A program made the translations under genes and the position numbers. From Cellulomonas composti (GTDB lineage Bacteria > Actinomycetota > Actinomycetes > Actinomycetales > Cellulomonadaceae): DNA of 64,000 nt. Location of the stretch: positions 170,330 through 234,329 of the forward strand of contig NZ_BJWG01000006.1 of assembly GCF_007990245.1 (NCBI RefSeq). The letters are read 5' to 3'. Positions 60,593-64,000 of this stretch are shown piece after piece (within the stretch, counting starts at the first letter, position 1; every line of letters starts with the position of its first letter). Below the pieces are notes generated by a model. It worked only from the letters and a program-made list of their open reading frames with translations. It had not been told where the DNA came from and ran no database searches.

Positions 60593-61516
60593 TCAGAGGT
60601 CGTCGCAGCGGTTGTTCACGACCATCACGGGGCACTCGGCATGGTGCAGGACCGCCTGGCTCGTCGAGCCGAGCAGCAGACCCGTGAAGCCGCCGCGCCC
60701 GCGTGAGCCGACCACGATCAGGTCCGTCGCGGCCGAGAACTCCGTGAGCAGCTCCGCACCCGTTCCGTCGAGCGCGAACCGGCGAACCGCGATCTCGCGA
60801 CCGGCCAACGCCTGGTCGACGACGACGTCGAGGCCGACGGCCATGTCCTTGAGCACCTGCTCGTGGTCGACGGCAGCCGGGAGCCAGGCGAGCACGCCCG
60901 TCATCGAGCCGACGGGAACGCCGGCCACGGCGGTCAGTGACGCGCCCCAGACCTCGGCCTCGTCGATCGCCCGGCGCAGCGCCCGCTCGGCGGACTCGGA
61001 GCCGTCGACACCCACGACGATGCGCCGCACCGGGCGCACGGGCGGCAGCTCGGCGTCGTCGGGCAACGGATGGCCCTGACCGTCGCGCAGCGGCACGACG
61101 ACCGTCGGGCAGTGCGCGTGCGCCGGCAGCGCGGAGGAGACCGTGCCGAGCAACCGGTCGGCGAACCCGCCGCGCCCCCGTGTGCCGACGACCGCCAGGC
61201 GTACGTTCCGCGACATGTCGACGAGCACGCCGGACGCGTCGCCCGTGCAGACCTTCGCGGTCACGGGCACACCGCGGTCGGCCACGCGGGCCGACGCCTC
61301 GGCCAGCACCGCGGTCGCGCCTTCGAGGATCGCGGAGTCGTCGAGGGCGGCGTACCCGCCGTCGAGCGCGGCCGCGGCGAAGGACGGCAGCGCGTACGAG
61401 CACACCAGCCGAAGCCCCCAGCCGCGGGCCTGGGCCTCAGCCGCCGCCCAGTCGAGCGCGTACAGGCTGGCGCCCGAGCCGTCGATCCCCACGAGGATCA
61501 CGTCGTCGCGAGTCAT
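60593..61516 (-). CDS. Universal stress protein with two USP domains
   Basis: 307 residues. Each half is a full USP domain: VILVGIDGSGASLYALDWAA and VVGTRGRGGFADRLLGTVS in the first, IVVGVDGSESAERALRRAID and VVGSRGRGGFTGLLLGSTS in the second. Both carry the ATP-binding G-2x-G-9x-S/T motif. Tandem USPs of this type are widespread in actinobacteria and respond to energy or redox stress. Strong purine-rich ribosome-binding site before the ATG. Confidence 0.92.
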   Translation of the reverse strand: MTRDDVILVGIDGSGASLYALDWAAAEAQARGWGLRLVCSYALPSFAAAALDGGYAALDDSAILEGATAVLAEASARVADRGVPVTAKVCTGDASGVLVDMSRNVRLAVVGTRGRGGFADRLLGTVSSALPAHAHCPTVVVPLRDGQGHPLPDDAELPPVRPVRRIVVGVDGSESAERALRRAIDEAEVWGASLTAVAGVPVGSMTGVLAWLPAAVDHEQVLKDMAVGLDVVVDQALAGREIAVRRFALDGTGAELLTEFSAATDLIVVGSRGRGGFTGLLLGSTSQAVLHHAECPVMVVNNRCDDL

Positions 61517-61584
61517 CCCTGCCCCTCTCGTCGTCGATGACCCGTCCAGTCTCTCGCACGACGGCCCGAAAGGGACGGACCGGA

Positions 61585-61600
61585 CGTCCCGATCGGGACG
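61585..61600. promoter_or_regulatory. Perfect 16-bp palindrome between the HNH and USP genes
   Basis: CGTCCCGATCGGGACG is a perfect palindrome located 69 bp upstream of the USP start on the minus strand. It could be an operator site for the USP gene or a weak terminator of the HNH gene. Confidence 0.35.
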
Positions 61601-61609
61601 CGACGAGAC

Positions 61610-62116
61610 TCAGGCGACGTCGGCGGAGTCGCCCCAGCCGGTGAGGTACGGCGCCCAGTCGGCGCGCTGGGGCTGCGTGCCCGGCAGCGGCCCGCGGGGC
61701 TCACGCGGAGTGAACGACAGCTCCCAGCCGAGCTCGGAGAGCAGGTGGTCGGCCTTGCGGTGGTTGCACCGGGCGCAGGCCGCGACCACGTTCTCCCACT
61801 CGTGCGGTCCCGAGCGGCTGCGCGGGACCACGTGGTCGATCGTGTCCGCGCGGCTCGTGCAGTACGCGCAGCGGTCCCGGTCGCGGGCGAGCACGCCGCG
61901 GCGTGTGATCGGCACGTGCGCACGGCGCGGGACACGCACGTAGCGGTGCAGTCGGACGACCGAGGGGGCGACGACGGTGAGCCGCTCGGAGTGCAGCAGG
62001 AAGTCGCTGTCCTGCTCCACGACGGCCTTCTCGAGCAGCAGCAGGAGAACGGCGCGACGCACGGGCACCACGCACAGCGGCTCGTAGGAGGCGTTGAGCA
62101 CCAGCGTCCCGCTCAT
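61610..62116 (-). CDS. HNH endonuclease
   Basis: 168 residues. The N-terminal 90 residues (LVLNASYEPLCVVPVRRAVL) form a conserved pre-HNH domain, followed by the HNH: RCAYC, TIDHVVPRSRSGPHEWENVV and CARCNHRKAD, with two CxxC knuckles binding zinc and the DHxxP metal site. The length and N-terminus match the widespread actinobacterial stand-alone HNH family, whose cellular role is not known. Confidence 0.92.
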   Translation of the reverse strand: MSGTLVLNASYEPLCVVPVRRAVLLLLLEKAVVEQDSDFLLHSERLTVVAPSVVRLHRYVRVPRRAHVPITRRGVLARDRDRCAYCTSRADTIDHVVPRSRSGPHEWENVVAACARCNHRKADHLLSELGWELSFTPREPRGPLPGTQPQRADWAPYLTGWGDSADVA

Positions 62117-62277
62117 CGGACGGCGCCCCGCGAAGCGCGCGCCCAGGGAACCCCTGGCGCTGAGCTATGAAAAGGCGGCACGGCATCCTCCCGACCCCCG
62201 GACCCGGCTGGCCCGTCGACGGACGTACGTGGTGCGCGACCAGAGTAGCCACGTGCGGGCACCGTCCGGCAACGACA

Positions 62278-62310
62278 AAGCCCCGACGACATCGCGTGTC
62301 GTCGGGGCTT
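62278..62310 (-). terminator. Rho-independent terminator of the NlpC/P60 gene
   Basis: A perfect 13-bp stem (62278-62290 with 62298-62310) and 7-nt loop lie 20 bp after the stop. On the minus strand it is followed by a T-rich TTTGTCGTT. Confidence 0.8.
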
Positions 62311-62329
62311 CGTCGAGGTTCGTGGCTGG

Positions 62330-63079
62330 TCAGCCGATCCGGATGAACACCGGCGAGCTCTGCCAGATGGAGCGGAACTGGATCGTCTTGCCCGGGCGGG
62401 GCGCGTCGATCTGCGTGTTGCCGCCCGCGTAGATGGCCACGTGGCCGGGGCTCCAGATGATGTCGCCCGGCTTCGCGTCCGAGCGCGAGATGATCTGGCC
62501 CGCGTGGTGGATGGCACTCGTGGTGCGCGGCAGGCTGATGCCGAGCTGCTTGAACACGTACTGCAGGAAGCCGGAGCAGTCGAAGCCGCTCGGCGACGAA
62601 CCGCCGGAGACGTACGGCACACCGACGTACTTCGCGGCGATCTCGAGGACGGCGTTGCCGGAGACGGCCGCGGGGATCGGGTTGTTCGCGACCCGATCCG
62701 TGCTGCGCGACGTGCTGCTGCTGCTCGACGAGCGGACCGGGGCCGGGGCCTTGACCACCGGAAGGACGACCTTGAGGTCCGGGGCGTCGATCGTCCACGC
62801 GGCGTCGGCGGGCGCGGTCACGACGGGGCCGGTCTCAAGCACCGCCCGGGCGCCTGCGGTCAGCGCGGCGGTGTCGACGGCGGCAAGGGCGCTGGCGTCG
62901 TCGGTCGGGCTCGCCATCGCGGGCGCAGCGCCCAGGACCGACGAGACGACCAGACCGGACGTCGCCGCGGCGACGACGGACCGACGACCGACGGTGCCGA
63001 GCTGCTCGGTTGCAGCGGCGGCGGCCACGGTCAACGGCGTCGAAGGCCGACGTGCGGCCCGGTGACGTGCATGAGTCAT
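62330..63079 (-). CDS. Secreted NlpC/P60 peptidoglycan endopeptidase
   Basis: 249 residues from an ATG with AGGAGAGG ribosome-binding site. The N-terminus is a signal peptide (SVVAAATSGLVVSSVLGAAP then AMAS). A Ser-rich linker (SSSSSSTSRS) leads to the NlpC/P60 domain: YVSGGSSPSGFDCSGFLQYV with catalytic Cys, SPGHVAIYAG with His, and a third polar residue near IDAPRPG. It cleaves D-gamma-glutamyl-meso-diaminopimelate-type bonds during wall remodelling. It is controlled by the upstream c-di-AMP riboswitch. Confidence 0.93.
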   Translation of the reverse strand: MTHARHRAARRPSTPLTVAAAAATEQLGTVGRRSVVAAATSGLVVSSVLGAAPAMASPTDDASALAAVDTAALTAGARAVLETGPVVTAPADAAWTIDAPDLKVVLPVVKAPAPVRSSSSSSTSRSTDRVANNPIPAAVSGNAVLEIAAKYVGVPYVSGGSSPSGFDCSGFLQYVFKQLGISLPRTTSAIHHAGQIISRSDAKPGDIIWSPGHVAIYAGGNTQIDAPRPGKTIQFRSIWQSSPVFIRIG

Positions 63080-63096
63080 GCGCGTGCCTCTCCTGA

Positions 63097-63261
63097 CGCC
63101 TACGAGGTGAGCTGTCGGGTTCGGGTGGGAGATCACCCGGCCTCTTCACGGACCGAGGTCCGTTCTGAGGCTTCACCCCAAGGACACCGAAGTGCCCATC
63201 TTGGTTCCCCCGCCCCTGCCGGCGGTTTCGTGCGGACCTCGGTCGCCGGCAGGGTTAGGCG
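63097..63261 (-). promoter_or_regulatory. ydaO/yuaA-type c-di-AMP riboswitch
   Basis: Read on the minus strand the leader contains the family's conserved blocks in order: CGCCTA (P1 5' half, 63261-63256), GCCGGCAGGGGCGGGGGAACC, GGGGTGAAGCC, GGGTGATCTCCCACCCGA, ACCCGACAGCTCACCTCGTA, and TAGGCG (P1 3' half, 63102-63097). This architecture senses cyclic di-AMP and, in actinobacteria, typically stands before wall hydrolases such as the NlpC/P60 gene that starts 18 nt downstream. When bound, it lowers expression. Confidence 0.92.
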
Positions 63262-63623
63262 ATCCGACCAAGGGCTTCGCGGTGGAGGGGTACCTCGAAG
63301 CAGGTCGACCGTACAGGACGCCCCGCGGGATTGTCACGTTCCGATCACAGGGACAACGAATTCAGTTGGACAAGTGACCTGATGATCGTGGGCCTCCGCG
63401 TGATGACGCAGGTCACAGCCCCGATCTCCGCCCGACGAGCCGGTCCGAGGGTCACATCGCGACCCGGCGCGACCACATCGTGGACACCGGGCCCGATTCG
63501 TCGCCTTCGCGCCACCCCCACCCGCCGATCCGCCCGCCGATCCGCCCGCCGCCGTCCGACCTCCGTGCAGACGCCCGCCCCCACCGACACGGACAAAGGT
63601 CCCACCCGCCGCCACGCGGGGTT
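63262..63623. other. Non-coding stretch upstream of the riboswitch
   Basis: No frame with a ribosome-binding site or plausible protein is visible. It must hold the promoter of the riboswitch transcript; an AT-richer segment at 63331-63400 is the best candidate. The rest is a simple C/G-rich sequence leading into the hairpin repeats. Confidence 0.45.
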
Positions 63624-63982
63624 GGGTGGAGTTCACGTCGCCGAGCAGCGGGATCCCCACCCACCCCCACCGATCCCCGCCGCGCGGGTGAGGTTCCCGT
63701 CGCGTGGCAGCAGGACCTCCACCCACCACAACCGATCCGCGCGCCGGCGGTAGCAGCCCGCCGCGCGGGTGGGGTTCTCGTCGCGTGGCAGCGGCATCTC
63801 CACCCACGACCGATCCGCGCGCCACCGGGCGGGCCGGCGCGAGCAGTCGCGCACGCCGTCGGCAGCCCCGCGCGCCCACGGCAGCTCCACGCTGTCGTCG
63901 ACACACGCGCCGCCGCTGCACACCGCGCACGGGTGGGGTTCCCATCGCGTGGCAGCGGGATCCCCACCCACCACGACCGATC
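63624..63982. repeat. Four copies of a ~52-bp hairpin-forming intergenic repeat
   Basis: Copies lie at 63624-63675, 63686-63737, 63767-63815 and 63931-63982. The best preserved (the last) starts GGGTGGGGTTCCC and, 13 nt later, reads GGGATCCCCACCC, so each can form a stem of 8 or more bp. The conserved loop contains TCGCGTGGCAGC and the 3' end ACCGATC. Frames crossing these are repeat-derived and not credible genes. The element probably recurs elsewhere in the genome. Confidence 0.75.
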
Positions 63983-64000
63983 GGGGCGCCGGCGGTGGCC

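Noticed and set aside
63452..63967. Minus-strand frame of 171 codons near the window end
   Set aside because: It is produced by the hairpin repeats themselves and has no ribosome-binding site.

Overview
The window is very GC-rich chromosomal DNA (above 70 % G+C by eye) with strong third-position G/C bias, tightly packed genes, frequent GTG starts, ATGA/GTGA stop-start overlaps and several apparently leaderless genes whose TAnnnT -10 box sits 6-7 nt before the start codon. With a c-di-AMP riboswitch in front of an NlpC/P60 hydrolase, this points to an actinobacterium; a Cellulomonas-like member of the Micrococcales is my best guess (inference from gene content, not a database result).

Layout. 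1-14.05 kb is ordinary chromosome: the N-terminal part of a large helicase, an alpha/beta hydrolase, a hexapeptide-repeat protein, a GPH-type transporter coupled to a PLP-dependent lyase, an ABC1 kinase, a DEAD-box RNA helicase, a CoA-binding protein, methylglyoxal synthase and a SNF2-type ATPase. 14.28-18.26 kb looks like a small decayed genomic island. A 15-bp direct repeat matches the 3' end of tRNA-Arg(CCT), and between the copies lie a DUF433/PIN toxin-antitoxin-like pair (toxin frameshifted), a GNAT acetyltransferase, a lipoprotein with 17-residue repeats, and a multiply broken MobF relaxase.

18.5-20.8 kb carries an AlkZ/HTH_42-like protein and an AI-2E family membrane protein. 20.8-55.1 kb is the centrepiece: a complete contractile injection system (CIS/eCIS, phage-tail-like) locus. 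A large ATPase-LuxR regulator is divergent from a 12-gene plus-strand operon: sheath, tube 1, assembly protein, small Pvc-type protein, tube 2, 1165-aa low-complexity protein, LysM tube-initiation protein, VgrG-like spike, gp25, gpJ, gpI and a tail-anchored zinc-ribbon protein. A convergent minus-strand operon encodes a DUF4255/Pvc16 protein and three single-pass membrane proteins of 749, 845 and 2074 aa, each with two N-terminal beta-sandwich domains, one membrane helix and long trains of carboxypeptidase-regulatory-like domains. Then follow, on the plus strand, the AAA+ ATPase, a 1063-aa DUF4157 protein overlapping a YbjN-like (chaperone-fold) gene, a septum-formation-like lipoprotein and a DUF4280 PAAR-like tip.

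The same roughly 20-bp element, GCGTAGCGATTACCGATGCC, lies 19 bp upstream of a TAnnnT-type -10 before the sheath operon, the Pvc16/membrane-protein operon and the DUF4157 operon, with a weaker fourth copy before the lipoprotein. The locus therefore looks like one regulon. The membrane proteins and the tail-anchored protein suggest a particle that works at or from the producer's own membrane rather than only as a freely released device; this is inference.

55.15-63.3 kb returns to housekeeping functions: OsmC, a membrane protein, a divergent leaderless aldo/keto reductase and SRPBCC pair, a ddaH-rocD-lrp arginine catabolic cluster, a double universal stress protein, an HNH nuclease, and an NlpC/P60 endopeptidase under a ydaO-type riboswitch. 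The last 0.4 kb holds four copies of a hairpin-forming intergenic repeat.
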